NCBI RefSeq assembly: GCF_008629685.1
Contig: NZ_VWSF01000003.1
Coordinates: 398,182 to 462,181 of the forward strand
Length of the DNA: 64,000 bases
Source: Adhaeribacter rhizoryzae
GTDB lineage: Bacteria; Bacteroidota; Bacteroidia; Cytophagales; Hymenobacteraceae
Reading direction: 5' to 3'
Shown here: in pieces, positions 36,873 to 47,000 of the stretch
Position numbering within the stretch: position 1 is the stretch's first letter
How the letters are laid out: each line of letters opens with the position of its first letter
Notes under the pieces: generated by a model
What the model saw: the letters and a program-made list of their open reading frames with translations, nothing else
Database searches by the model: none
What the model was told of the DNA's origin: nothing
Program-made: the position numbers and the translations under genes

Positions 36873-37499
36873 TTAATATGCTTGTTGCATTACGTGGGTT
36901 AGTTCGTGCACCAGCAACTGCCGGCCACTCGAAGCATAAGGTGCATATTGGTGCCGATTGAAATAAATATCATTGCCGTGGGTAAATGCCAATGCGCCCA
37001 GTTCTTCGGCCATTTTTACGGCTTCGGCATCGGTATGAATAATTACGCTGGAAAAATCGTACTGCATTTTACTGTTCAGTTCCTGCAAAAGGTCATCGGG
37101 CAGGGCAAAGCCGTTGCCTTTACTGGCCAGCAATCTTTGTTCCAGTGCCGGGTTAACTTCGGCGGCGCCGGCAGGGCCCAACTGCCGGATGGTTTCGGAG
37201 GAATATTTTACTTTCCGGTGAAGGGTTTTGGATTGGACCTTATCTTGCGGTTCTTTTTCCGGGTCCGGCGCTTTTTGCACCTTTGGCTCTTCTATTTCCT
37301 GATCCTTTTTCTGCATCTTCGCTTCTTCTTCCGGCTTTTTCTGTTCGGGCTCGCCGGCCTTTCGTACAGCTTCTTTTTTACGCTGAATGTTGCTGGCTTT
37401 AAAAAACGGTTGCGCCTTATTGGTAATGTTATCTTTTGCGCCAAAGAAAGGCTGCTGGTCTTTGGTAGGCGGGTTGGTACGGCGGGAATATACTCTCAT
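36873..37499 (-). CDS. Short DUF4157 (eCIS core-domain) protein
   Basis: The 208 residues have a basic N-terminus with FFGAK (18-22) and FFKASNIQRK (32-41), a long highly charged Lys/Glu/Pro linker (about 42-100), and a C-terminal DUF4157 domain: LPDDLLQELNSKMQYDFSSV, IIHTDAEAVKMAEELGALAF, THGNDIYFNRHQYAP and the zinc-type motif HELTH at 198-202. It stops six residues after that motif. DUF4157 is the most common domain of eCIS-associated cargo and is thought to be a metallopeptidase-like fold. It may be a minimal cargo, a loading factor or a partner of the longer protein. Confidence 0.88.
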   Translation of the reverse strand: MRVYSRRTNPPTKDQQPFFGAKDNITNKAQPFFKASNIQRKKEAVRKAGEPEQKKPEEEAKMQKKDQEIEEPKVQKAPDPEKEPQDKVQSKTLHRKVKYSSETIRQLGPAGAAEVNPALEQRLLASKGNGFALPDDLLQELNSKMQYDFSSVIIHTDAEAVKMAEELGALAFTHGNDIYFNRHQYAPYASSGRQLLVHELTHVMQQAY

Positions 37500-37503
37500 A
37501 ATT

Positions 37504-38502
37504 TTAAGAATGAACGGTGGTAAAATACATTTGAAGATATTCGGCGGCTTTTTCGCCGTAAACCGGCGGATTTTGTTCGCGCAAATTTAAGAAGCGGCTA
37601 TACGCCCCCTCATAATCCTTTTGTAAGTGGCAAAGCATGGCTTCGTAATATTGGGCTTTTGGCTCTGCGGGGTTTTGGGCCAGCACACGTTGTAAAAGCT
37701 TGCCGGCTTTGCTTAATTCCTCTTCGGCCATATACAATACAGCCAAATCGGTTAGGGTGCTCCCTTCATCCGGATGAAAAACCAATATTCTTTCCAGTTC
37801 CCGGATAGCTTGTTGCGGCTGCCCTACACCCCAATAATTTAAAGCTAAATAATAGCGGGCACGTACGTGTTCGGGTTCCAGGCTTAAAGCTTTTTTCAGG
37901 TACTTCCGCGATAAAGTATAATCTTGCCGGATTAAGTACACCATACCTAAGTAGGAATAAGCGCTTACGTTTTCCGGATTAAGCACCAACACTTGTTTTA
38001 AATAACGCAGGGCCCGCTGGTGTTGGTTAAGTTCTATTAAAGCAATGCCAATTTCCAGAAAATAAGCTGGTTCCTGCGGGTTCAGGAGAGTGGCTTTCTG
38101 CCAGGCCTTAATGGCAGCAGCGGCATCGTTTAAGATTAGCAGCAGTTTGGCATAACTATCCCAAGCCGCGGCGTTGCCGGAGTTAATCGCCAGCGCTTGT
38201 TCATACTTTTCTTTCGCCGCAGAATATTGCTGCAACCTCAGGAGTGCATTTCCCCAGTTAAGCAGCGCGTGGTCGTTGGCGGAATTTAACTGAATGGCCT
38301 TTTCGTAGCAAATTATTGCTTCGCGCCATTTTTCTTCCTGGGCCAATATAAAACCTAAATTATTGTGCGCGGCTCCGTTCTCTGGATCAGCGGCAATGGC
38401 TTGTTCGTATTTTTCCTTGGCGGCGGTGGTTTTTCCGTTTAAGAATAATAGCACGCCTTCGTTGTTTAACGATTGAGATACGGGTTTTGCTGCGGTTTCC
38501 AT
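37504..38502 (-). CDS. TPR-repeat protein of the eCIS cluster
   Basis: The 332 residues are made of about eight tetratricopeptide repeats with the usual spacing, for example GAAHNNLGFILAQEEKWREA, HALLNWGNALLRLQQYSAA, VSAYSYLGMVYLIRQDYTL and VRARYYLALNYWGVGQPQQA. No signal peptide or membrane segment, so it is cytoplasmic. TPR proteins act as scaffolds; between two DUF4157 genes it could be a chaperone or assembly factor. It begins 53 bases after the long DUF4157 gene and ends four bases before the short one. Confidence 0.9.
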   Translation of the reverse strand: METAAKPVSQSLNNEGVLLFLNGKTTAAKEKYEQAIAADPENGAAHNNLGFILAQEEKWREAIICYEKAIQLNSANDHALLNWGNALLRLQQYSAAKEKYEQALAINSGNAAAWDSYAKLLLILNDAAAAIKAWQKATLLNPQEPAYFLEIGIALIELNQHQRALRYLKQVLVLNPENVSAYSYLGMVYLIRQDYTLSRKYLKKALSLEPEHVRARYYLALNYWGVGQPQQAIRELERILVFHPDEGSTLTDLAVLYMAEEELSKAGKLLQRVLAQNPAEPKAQYYEAMLCHLQKDYEGAYSRFLNLREQNPPVYGEKAAEYLQMYFTTVHS

Positions 38503-38555
38503 TAGGCCTGCGGGGTAGTTTTAAGAAGTTGATTAATATTCCATTTAAATTCTGG

Positions 38556-41500
38556 TTAGTCTAATTCGCTGGAGAAGCGTTGCAACGCGGTGCCAATATT
38601 TAGTTCGGGCCGGCTAATACCAGCGCCGCTGTTAGGCAGTGGCATGCGTTTAACGGGTGTCTTTTTCTTGCCTCCTTTTTTGGTGGCAGATCCGGCAGCA
38701 CCTGCTTTGTTGGCGGGTACCAGGCTGCGTAAATTTATTCTTTCGGTTTCACCCAGTGTAGGCCGGTAATAAATAAATTCATCTATGAGGCCGTATAAAG
38801 TGGGCGCATCAAAGTAAGTTTCGGTTTCCAGGTATTTACCAAAGGCTTCGTATTCTTCAAACTCGTAAGCTTCTATTTCCTTTACAAACTGTTCTTTGGC
38901 TTTGGGATCTAAACCCTCCAGGTTCTGTACTTGGTTTAAGATACCAAATCGCTGATCAAAATAGGCAGAATCGATGGAGGAATTAAAAGCGAAAACAATT
39001 TTGCTGTAAGGCCCACGGTATATTTGTTTTATGTCTCTTTTAATATTTTGCCGGGCCTCCTCATCTTTTTCTTCTTTAGAAGGCGCGCCATCTTCGTTAA
39101 CGGCATTGTTAGAAGCTTTAACGTACGTTTCTTCGTTGTTCGCTTTTTTCTCCAGGGGGGCTTTAAAATCTTGTTCTAAATCAGAAGTGGCTATTTTATT
39201 GTTTTCCCCAAAATTTAAAGGCAGTTTAATATCTTCGTCAAATAATTTAAATTTTCTTTCTCCTTTTAAAGCTTCTGGTTTCCATTCGTGCGACCAAAGA
39301 CTTATTTCCCCTAATATTAAATCCAGATATACTTCCAGGCCCAACGACACATCGAAACCTATTTTAGAATATACGTCGAAACTAACGGAAGCCTCGGTTA
39401 ACTGCAGGCCTTTTTCCGGGGAAAACGCCGCTTTAGCTTTCGCGTTGGCTTTGGCATCAATGGCAGTAATGGTAAGATTAATTTTGCCTGTTCCCCGAAT
39501 ACCGGCTATTAATACCACCAAAGCAGCGGTAGCGCCAATATAAGCTTTAACGCCGGCTCTTAAACCGGTACTCATGCTAATATCGGTAGTTAACGAAAGG
39601 TTAGCCAGATTATTCAGGCTTACTTCATGAACTTGAATATTAGTAGATTTATCGAATTTTATGCCGTCAAAATCGTAAAATACATATACGCCACCTACAA
39701 GGCCCAGTTTTACAGAAGCAATTCCGCAAGATAATACTGGTATTTCTTTTTTAAACTCCGGAATAATAGCTAATGCTTTGGGGTTGCTTTTGGGGTCAAC
39801 AATGTATTTATCTTCGGTTAGTTCTAATTTGCCGGCTATGGTAATATCGCCGTCGGGTTTTATTTTTACTTTTATGGTGCCATCTATACCGGCTGCTACC
39901 TCCACGCGCAAGGTGCCATCGGCATAAAAATGCAACTCTTTGCCCGGTTCGCCCTCGCCTTTGGTGCCATCTTCTTTTACGGGTTTATTTGTTACGCCCG
40001 CGTTTATGTTGCCGTGTATTTTGCCATTTTCGTAAGATATACCGGCATCTAACGTAAAAAGGCCTTTTTTATAAGTAAAATTAACCTGTTCTAATTTCAG
40101 GCCTTTTATGTCTATATCGGGTTTAGCTTTGCCCACAATGGCTAAATCCCAGCCTTCGTCGGTTTTATCAATGGTAACTTCCCCGCTGGCTTCATTTAAC
40201 CTCGGAATTTTAGAAAAATCGGCGGTGCCTACAATCGTAAAGTCTCCTTTTGTATTGGCGCTTACGGTAATCCCAACTTTATCAATAATGGGGGTGGACA
40301 ATTTAGCTTCGCCGGAACCGGTAAAAATGCCGGTAACCTGGTCGTAAGAAAATGCAACTGCCAGGGTTTTAACGCCGGGTATTTTGGTTTTGCCCAGCTT
40401 GGCTGCTCCGCTAACAAACCAGTTTCCGGCTTCGTACCCGACTTTAACGGTACCATCTAATAATTTTTTATCGAAAATAAATTCACCGTTAATCGCAAAT
40501 TTCTTGTCGGCTCCAATTTTACCATTAATGTGGCCGGCACCCACGTTTTCAATTTCGAAATTAAGTTCGCCGGCAATATTAGATTTACCAATGTCTCTTG
40601 TGGCTAAAGAAATGGTTAAGCTGCTGTTGGTAATATTAAAAGGTTTGGGTAAGGTAATTTCTTCCGTAGAAAAAGTTTTCTGAATAAATACATCGTTTCC
40701 CGAGACCAACAAATCAATGGTAACGGGGCTGCCATCTTTTCTTTTAAGAAATGGTAAATCAGGAACGTTAATCCGGCCCCTGGCTACCAACCCTTTTCCT
40801 TCTTCAAAAGCCGCATCAAGGAATTCTACCGGGCTAAACAACGAAATACTGGTTGCGCCCAAACTTTTTAAAAGCGGTCCGCCTTGGGGTATAGAAGCGG
40901 CCATGGGTATGCCGGCCATAGGCTTTAACGGAAATGGGTCCGTGGCCGATTTAATCATTTTATGATTTTCGAAGAGCGTAATGCCAATGGTACCTTCCTG
41001 CCCATTCTGGTAAGTTATGCTACGCAGCACCGCATTTTCGCCCAGTTTAATATTTCCTTTCCAGGATGGTTGATCCGGATTCCAGGGTTTAAACGTGTAG
41101 GCGCGGCCTCCTACTGGGTTGGGGAATAAGAGTAACTGGTCGGTGCGGCCAAAGCCTATTGCCTGTATTTCTTTATCGGTAAGCGGCACCAAACCGTCGA
41201 GCGGTTTTAAATCATTTCTTATATCGTCGCGGGTATAAAATTTTGTTGCATCGCCGGCAACGGTCATGGTGGGTTTGTAGCTGCTTATTTCTATGGTAAA
41301 AGTTTTGCGGCTGGTTTTCTTTTTCCAGATTTTATCGTCCTCGGGGCCGGTGGCTTCCTGCACCAGGTCATCTATCCGGTCGTGCAGGTATTTATCTAAC
41401 TTTGAGCCGGAACTGCGGTTTGCGCTCGCTTGCCAAAGCCACAGGTTTTCATAATCGGGCGGGCCACCCAATTGCATTTCGTGCTGGTGATCTACGTCAA

Positions 41501-42533
41501 ACAGTTCGGTTTTGCCACTTTCGAGCCAGTAAGGCCTTATAATGCGTTGTTTAATATTGGCAATGGTGCCAATTATATAACTGGCCTGGTCGCCGGTTCT
41601 GTTTTTCAGACGCAAGCCGTAAGCCGGTTCGCCGGGTTGGTTTTTAACCAGGGGCGGCGCATTTTTTGCTTTTAGCTTGGCTTCAATTTTTTTATCTACC
41701 GCATCATCTTTTAAAATATTGTCGCTCCAAACCTGAATCTGGTTGTCGGCGCGGGTAGCCGGAAATTTAAAGGTTACCGGCTTAAAGAAGGTTTGTTTCT
41801 GTTTGGGTACCGAAAAATTCTTAAATATTAGTTTATAAACGGCCGGGCTCACTCTTTCCACGGTACCATCTTTCTTCTTGTTCGTAAAAGTGGTGGTTTG
41901 TTCGTTTTCTTCGCCGGCTTTCTGCACCAGTTTAGGTTTCACGCTGCCGCCCTGCTGCACCGTATGGGTTAGTTCGTGGGCCAACAGGCGTTTGCCTTCG
42001 TGGGTTTCGGGTGCATATTTGCCGGCATTAAAGTAAATATCGTTGCCGTGGGTAAAGGCCTGGGCGCTTAAATCTTTATTCATTTGCACAGCATCGGCGT
42101 TGGTATGCGTCCGGACGTTGCCGAAATCGGTACCAAAACCAGCTTCCATTTCTTCGCGGGTTTTACCGGGTAAAGCATCGCCACCGCCTTTGGTACTAAT
42201 AATTTGATTTTCGAGCGTGGAATTTACGGCGGAAGCAGCGGTTGCATCTTCGCTTTGGCGGCGTATAATGGGCGTGATGCTATTCGCCAGCGGTTTGGTT
42301 TGCAGCTTACCTTGTTCTTGCTTTTCGGCGGGCGAGGCACTTGCCTGCCGCATAATTTTGTCGGCCATGGCATCGGCTTCCTGCTCGTAGGCATCGCCGG
42401 GTACGCCTACTTCAATTTTGGCCTGAATGCCCGAAGCGGCAAAAAAGCTATCTTCCCCGCGTTTGCCAAAAAATGCTGAGTCACTGCGCTGAATCAGGGC
42501 AGAAGTAGCAGATTTTTCGGCGGCGCTTTTCAC
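38556..42533 (-). CDS. Giant DUF4157 protein with HNH-like segment, candidate eCIS cargo
   Basis: The 1325 residues read in order: N-terminal FFG (21-23) and FFAASGIQAK (30-39) motifs; VGVPGDAYEQEADAMADKIM (42-61), a motif seen before many DUF4157 domains; DUF4157 (about 115-195) with HELTH at 186-190; a segment FDVDHQHEMQLGGPPDYENLW (about 345-365) followed by ANRSSGSK, which resembles HNH-type nuclease segments in polymorphic toxins; then about 700 residues of repetitive beta-rich sequence (K/T-x-G-x patterns); and a helical basic C-terminus ending with GSATKKGGKKKTPVKRMP near 1290. It is probably loaded in or on the particle. Whether the HNH-like part is catalytic is unproven. Confidence 0.85.
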   Translation of the reverse strand: MKSAAEKSATSALIQRSDSAFFGKRGEDSFFAASGIQAKIEVGVPGDAYEQEADAMADKIMRQASASPAEKQEQGKLQTKPLANSITPIIRRQSEDATAASAVNSTLENQIISTKGGGDALPGKTREEMEAGFGTDFGNVRTHTNADAVQMNKDLSAQAFTHGNDIYFNAGKYAPETHEGKRLLAHELTHTVQQGGSVKPKLVQKAGEENEQTTTFTNKKKDGTVERVSPAVYKLIFKNFSVPKQKQTFFKPVTFKFPATRADNQIQVWSDNILKDDAVDKKIEAKLKAKNAPPLVKNQPGEPAYGLRLKNRTGDQASYIIGTIANIKQRIIRPYWLESGKTELFDVDHQHEMQLGGPPDYENLWLWQASANRSSGSKLDKYLHDRIDDLVQEATGPEDDKIWKKKTSRKTFTIEISSYKPTMTVAGDATKFYTRDDIRNDLKPLDGLVPLTDKEIQAIGFGRTDQLLLFPNPVGGRAYTFKPWNPDQPSWKGNIKLGENAVLRSITYQNGQEGTIGITLFENHKMIKSATDPFPLKPMAGIPMAASIPQGGPLLKSLGATSISLFSPVEFLDAAFEEGKGLVARGRINVPDLPFLKRKDGSPVTIDLLVSGNDVFIQKTFSTEEITLPKPFNITNSSLTISLATRDIGKSNIAGELNFEIENVGAGHINGKIGADKKFAINGEFIFDKKLLDGTVKVGYEAGNWFVSGAAKLGKTKIPGVKTLAVAFSYDQVTGIFTGSGEAKLSTPIIDKVGITVSANTKGDFTIVGTADFSKIPRLNEASGEVTIDKTDEGWDLAIVGKAKPDIDIKGLKLEQVNFTYKKGLFTLDAGISYENGKIHGNINAGVTNKPVKEDGTKGEGEPGKELHFYADGTLRVEVAAGIDGTIKVKIKPDGDITIAGKLELTEDKYIVDPKSNPKALAIIPEFKKEIPVLSCGIASVKLGLVGGVYVFYDFDGIKFDKSTNIQVHEVSLNNLANLSLTTDISMSTGLRAGVKAYIGATAALVVLIAGIRGTGKINLTITAIDAKANAKAKAAFSPEKGLQLTEASVSFDVYSKIGFDVSLGLEVYLDLILGEISLWSHEWKPEALKGERKFKLFDEDIKLPLNFGENNKIATSDLEQDFKAPLEKKANNEETYVKASNNAVNEDGAPSKEEKDEEARQNIKRDIKQIYRGPYSKIVFAFNSSIDSAYFDQRFGILNQVQNLEGLDPKAKEQFVKEIEAYEFEEYEAFGKYLETETYFDAPTLYGLIDEFIYYRPTLGETERINLRSLVPANKAGAAGSATKKGGKKKTPVKRMPLPNSGAGISRPELNIGTALQRFSSELD

Positions 42534-42557
42534 AACTATAGCTAATTAAAATATTCC

Positions 42558-44006
42558 TTAACTGTATTCTACCCACAGTATATTTTCCATCCAGGGAAGT
42601 TTTACCAGGGAATAATTCCAGGGCAAATGCTCCAGCAGCATGTCGTAACCTTTTTGCTCAATCTGTAACAGCCAATCCCCATCCGCTTTTTGGCTGAGCT
42701 TGCCGGAACGCTGCAGAAAACTTTCCTGTAGGCCCGCCGGCGATGTATTCTTAAGCGCACTCCAATATTGAATTATTGTTTTCAGTAATTGCGGCGCTTC
42801 GGTTTGCATAACTTCGGTGAGTTCTATTGCCAGGGGTATTCCTACGGTTAGTGGTAACCCGCATAGTATTTTATTCAGCGCAAGTTCGTATTCGGGCGTT
42901 TGGATGCAGTTGGTTACTAAATATTGCAGGGCGTGCACGGCTTCGGTGGGTTTCAATATTTTGTCTGCTTCGGCTAAACCACAAGCCTGCAAGTATGCGG
43001 GTAAAAAAGGCGCCAATAAAATTAGCCCGGCGTTAGCTACATACAAGCCCAGCGGCTCTTCGGTATTCAGGTTATCTGCCTTGGGAACAAACGGCTTAAG
43101 GCTATTTTCCATAGTATCCGGTGAATCTTTTTTTTGCTTTAATATTTTGTTTTTCCCGGGAACAGATTGGTTGAATGCAGCCTTAATAGCCGGAGAAAAA
43201 TACCACGCCGGATTAGCAACCTGGTACATCCGAATAAACTCCTGTAAAAATTCTTCAGTTAAAACACCTGGGTTGGCAGTAAACAAGGCTAATAAAAATT
43301 GGTCTGGTAAACGGTGAGGAGCAATATTTTCTGCAATAATTCTTCGGGTAAAATACACCTGTGCCTGGTGCCAGGCGGCTTGTAATTGGCTGGTGTTTAA
43401 CGGCAACCCTGTACCAGCTTCGAACCAAACTTTTTTTATTTTTTCTATAACCGAAGTAATCTGCGTTGGTATAAAAAGCGCCAGTATAGCATTGGTTAAT
43501 TCAACACTAAATTGGTTGAATAATCTTTCTACGGTGGTGGCCTTTATCAACTCATTTTTTAGCTGGGCTTTTAAGGTTTCGGGAGATAAAACCGCTAATG
43601 CGTTCATTATGCTTTTCTCCAGATCTTCCGGTTCTTTAAATATTGCCCACCAGGGCAGGTAACCTTGTTGTAAGAAATAAAGGAAAGCTTTAAAATCACG
43701 TTCGTGGCCGGTAAATACAGGTTTTTCCAGAACACTTGTTTTATGCAGTTGCAATTCGGCTTCCAGTGCTTTTATTACCTCGGCGGTAAATTGTTGCTCG
43801 AAAAGCTGCTCGTGGCGCAAGTGAATGGTTATAGCCAATCGATCTACTTGCAGCACCTGCCCTGCCCTAACTGAACCATCGAATAATTGATTTAGAGCCG
43901 GCGTTAATTGGTCGTGTACCAGATTACTTACCCGCTGGTGCCATTTAAACACCTCGGTTTCATCCGAAATCTCCAACTCTACTATTTGTTTTTGGATCAC
44001 GTGCAT
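42558..44006 (-). CDS. eCIS tape-measure-family protein (Pvc14-like)
   Basis: The N-terminal segment MHVIQKQIVELEISDETEVF with QVDRLAITIHL marks the contractile-injection-system tape-measure family, thought to set the length of the tube. The protein has 482 residues from the chosen start; it ends with LLQIEQKGYDMLLEHLPW and SLVKLPWMENILWVEY, also conserved in the family. The frame is open to 44051, but that would overlap the preceding gene by 35 bases and add a non-family leader, so I use Met at 44006, ten bases after that gene ends. Confidence 0.85.
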   Translation of the reverse strand: MHVIQKQIVELEISDETEVFKWHQRVSNLVHDQLTPALNQLFDGSVRAGQVLQVDRLAITIHLRHEQLFEQQFTAEVIKALEAELQLHKTSVLEKPVFTGHERDFKAFLYFLQQGYLPWWAIFKEPEDLEKSIMNALAVLSPETLKAQLKNELIKATTVERLFNQFSVELTNAILALFIPTQITSVIEKIKKVWFEAGTGLPLNTSQLQAAWHQAQVYFTRRIIAENIAPHRLPDQFLLALFTANPGVLTEEFLQEFIRMYQVANPAWYFSPAIKAAFNQSVPGKNKILKQKKDSPDTMENSLKPFVPKADNLNTEEPLGLYVANAGLILLAPFLPAYLQACGLAEADKILKPTEAVHALQYLVTNCIQTPEYELALNKILCGLPLTVGIPLAIELTEVMQTEAPQLLKTIIQYWSALKNTSPAGLQESFLQRSGKLSQKADGDWLLQIEQKGYDMLLEHLPWNYSLVKLPWMENILWVEYS

Positions 44007-44016
44007 GGGGGAATAT

Positions 44017-47000
44017 TTAAGCGTTGGTAATAAATTCAGTATCAACCCCAAAGCAATTGTCCTTTAACCCCAGGACCCAGACTGAGTCTTCTTCTAAAGA
44101 AGCAAAGCCATTATACTCGCCGGAGAAACTTTGGGATATAAAAGGCCCGCCATTTTCGAACATCCATAAACCCGGCTGCAGGCCATCTTCGTTTAGCAAA
44201 TTATACTTAACCTGATTCTCGTTCATATCCACAAAAATGGTAATGGCATCTGGTTTAATTATTTCGTCACAAACCGGCTTAGTTATATTTTTACACTTAT
44301 CCATTAAAATACAACCTACTTTTCGGCCGGTAACGGTCTGGTTAAATTCCTGGTCAGTTAGGGTCCAGCCGTCCTGGTTATAATGGGCTATTACCGGAAA
44401 CTGATTATCGCCAAACAGTAGCCTTACCTCTACGCGCATTTCAAAGGTGTGGCAGGTATAGTGCTCAAAGGCAAGCATCCGTAACTTAGGATCGTAGGTT
44501 ATCATAAATATATCTGCTCCCATTTGCTGGGCTACCAGGCTAGTTAGTTCGGCCACGAATTTGGTAAACCGTTCGTCGAACGTCTGGTTATCCAGTTCTC
44601 CCACGGTGGCCTCGTAAAGCTCCCTGAAATCTATGGTAAATTCCTTGTTGTTTTCCAGATCTTTAATGAGCAATATTGTTTCCTTTATTTCCCGGGTTCT
44701 TATCCGGCGTTCCCGCGATGGTTTGGGCACCCACAATGGGTAAAGGCATTTTTCAGCTTTGCCGGCACAAGGTAAATCGCAGGGCTCGGCGGGCTGGCAA
44801 TCGTGCGGATTAATGGTAACGGTTACCTGCTGGCTGGCATCATCTGTCACCACCAAAGCATCGCCCTGATTCGTTGGCAGCGTTACGGCATGGGTTTTAC
44901 CATCGGCGCCATTTACCGGTTGGCCATTAACCGAGTAGGGCGGCGTTCCGCCCGAAATAGTTAATATTACGGTAAAGTTCTTTTTCTCTTCGTCACATTC
45001 CGGTTCTCCTGGCTTTACCCGTAAAGGTTCCGGCTCATCTGGTTTCGGTTCGGGTATATTAATTTGGATGGGCAAACAGTCGGAGCAGCAAAGATAGGGC
45101 AGGTAAAAATCGGCAATAACAATTCCGTTCGGTAGCCGGTTTTGCCCATTTGTTGCGGGAAGTTCTTCGCCTACTATAATAGTAAGCGTATCCGTTGCTT
45201 CCTTAACTGTTACTTCCTGCGACGGTATGCCCACAAAAGCCACTACCAAGGTAACCGGCAATTGCGTAACAATTAACCGAAAACGGCCATCTACTTGCGT
45301 TATGGTGCCTTGCGTGGTATTCCGGACCAATATATTTACCCCGGGTACCGGCGCGCCGCTGTTATCTACCACCCGACCGGCAATAATAAATCTACCTTTT
45401 TGGGGTGGCGTTGGCGTATCTTCTTCGCCGGCGTACACCAGTAAAAAAGTACCGCCTACGGGCACCCCGGATTTATGGTTAATTCCCGGATTTTTCCGGT
45501 TATAATTACCCCAAAGCAGTTGTTGCTGCAAGGCCTCGCGGCGTTTGCGGCAAGTTTCTGCTAAGGCTTCAAATGCTTCGGCTTTACAGGCATGAATAAT
45601 AAAATCCAGGTGATCGATCAAATCTTCGACCAGCCAGGCATTACTTAATTCATCGGAATTTTGCTGCGGCAATAATAATTTTAGTTCTGCCAAGCGCAAG
45701 GCAGCATACTCGCTTAAATCGGTGTGCTTGGCCCGGAACAGTTCAATATTAAAATTTACCAGATCCTTTGCTTCGGTAAGTAAATCGCCGAGTTCTATTA
45801 TTTTATGAATGAGCAGTAAAAAATCTTTTGTGTTCTGATCTGCGGCCAGGCGTTGCCACCTATTGAAGAGTTTAAATAAGTCGGTTTTTTCAAAAGCATT
45901 TTCGTAGAGAAATCCCCAGGTATTTTCGAGGTAGGTATAACCCGGATCGCAGTGCCGCAGAAAATCTACTTTGGTGGGTAAACGCTGGCCGGTTTTACCG
46001 CGGCTGAGGGGGATGTCGTAAAAATACCGCGCTTCCTGACACAGTAAACAAATTAATTCTTCTTTTAAACTGGCAAACAACGCTTCTAAATCCTGGAAAT
46101 AGCATTGGTGGGTATGCCAATCAAGAATATTCGTAAAGTTGCGGCCGGTTTTCAGCACCACAATATCAAAAGGCAAACGGTTTTGGGAGCGCAGGGCAGC
46201 TAGCCGCCAGAGGGCATAAAACCAATGCAGCCCAATGTGGCCTTCTATCCTAAAAAAATTATAAGGTTCCAAATCGTACGTCAGCGGTTTTAACACAAAA
46301 TCTTCTACCGGCGCAGGATACAAATCGGCGTGGTACGTAAGGTTGGTTTTGGCTTTATTTTCCTGGCTTTTAGCGTAATTCCAAAGCTGATAAAGCGGCG
46401 GCGCCCCATTTGTTATTTGGTAATAAAACGGAATGGCCTTTTGCGACAAAGGCACCGGACCTAAACTGCTCGGCGTAATCCGGATGGCATTAAAATCGAA
46501 TAATGTTTTAGGGTGCGGTATGGCAAATGCCTCTATCAGCCGGATAATGCGCTCGAAAAGCTGCTGAATCTGGTTAGCTACTGCTTTCTGGCTACCGAAT
46601 AAGGGCGAAGGCAGAAAATAATGCCGGTACTGGCTGGTTACCTGGGTAGTATCTTCGGTGGCTTTGCCCAGCAGCAGGTGCCGGGGAAACAAACCCGGCG
46701 GTGGGCAGCAAATACTAATAGCATATAAACCAACGGTTCTTAATTCATTGTAAGCTTCAATTAAATCCGAAATAAAATCATAATAATATTGGTATTCCAG
46801 CGGGTTGCTTAGGGTTAACTGGTCGGACTGGTAAGTAAACGTGCTACCAAAATTTTGCAGAACGGTATCGGGCAAGGAGCCTAAAAGCGGTTTATAAATG
46901 GTATAGGCCTGCATTAACTCGTCGCGAAAAGTTTCGATGCTTTGTTTAGTCAGTATTTTCCGGTAAGCATCAAATAAATCGTTGGTTGTTAATAAGGGCG

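Noticed and set aside
44007..44051. Longer N-terminus for the tape-measure protein
   Set aside because: It would overlap the preceding gene by 35 bases and does not match the family start at MHVIQKQ.
45227..45505. Plus-strand ORF opposite the carboxypeptidase-like domain
   Set aside because: Shadow of the real minus-strand frame with no protein-like features; the same holds for the other opposite-strand ORFs in the eCIS cluster.
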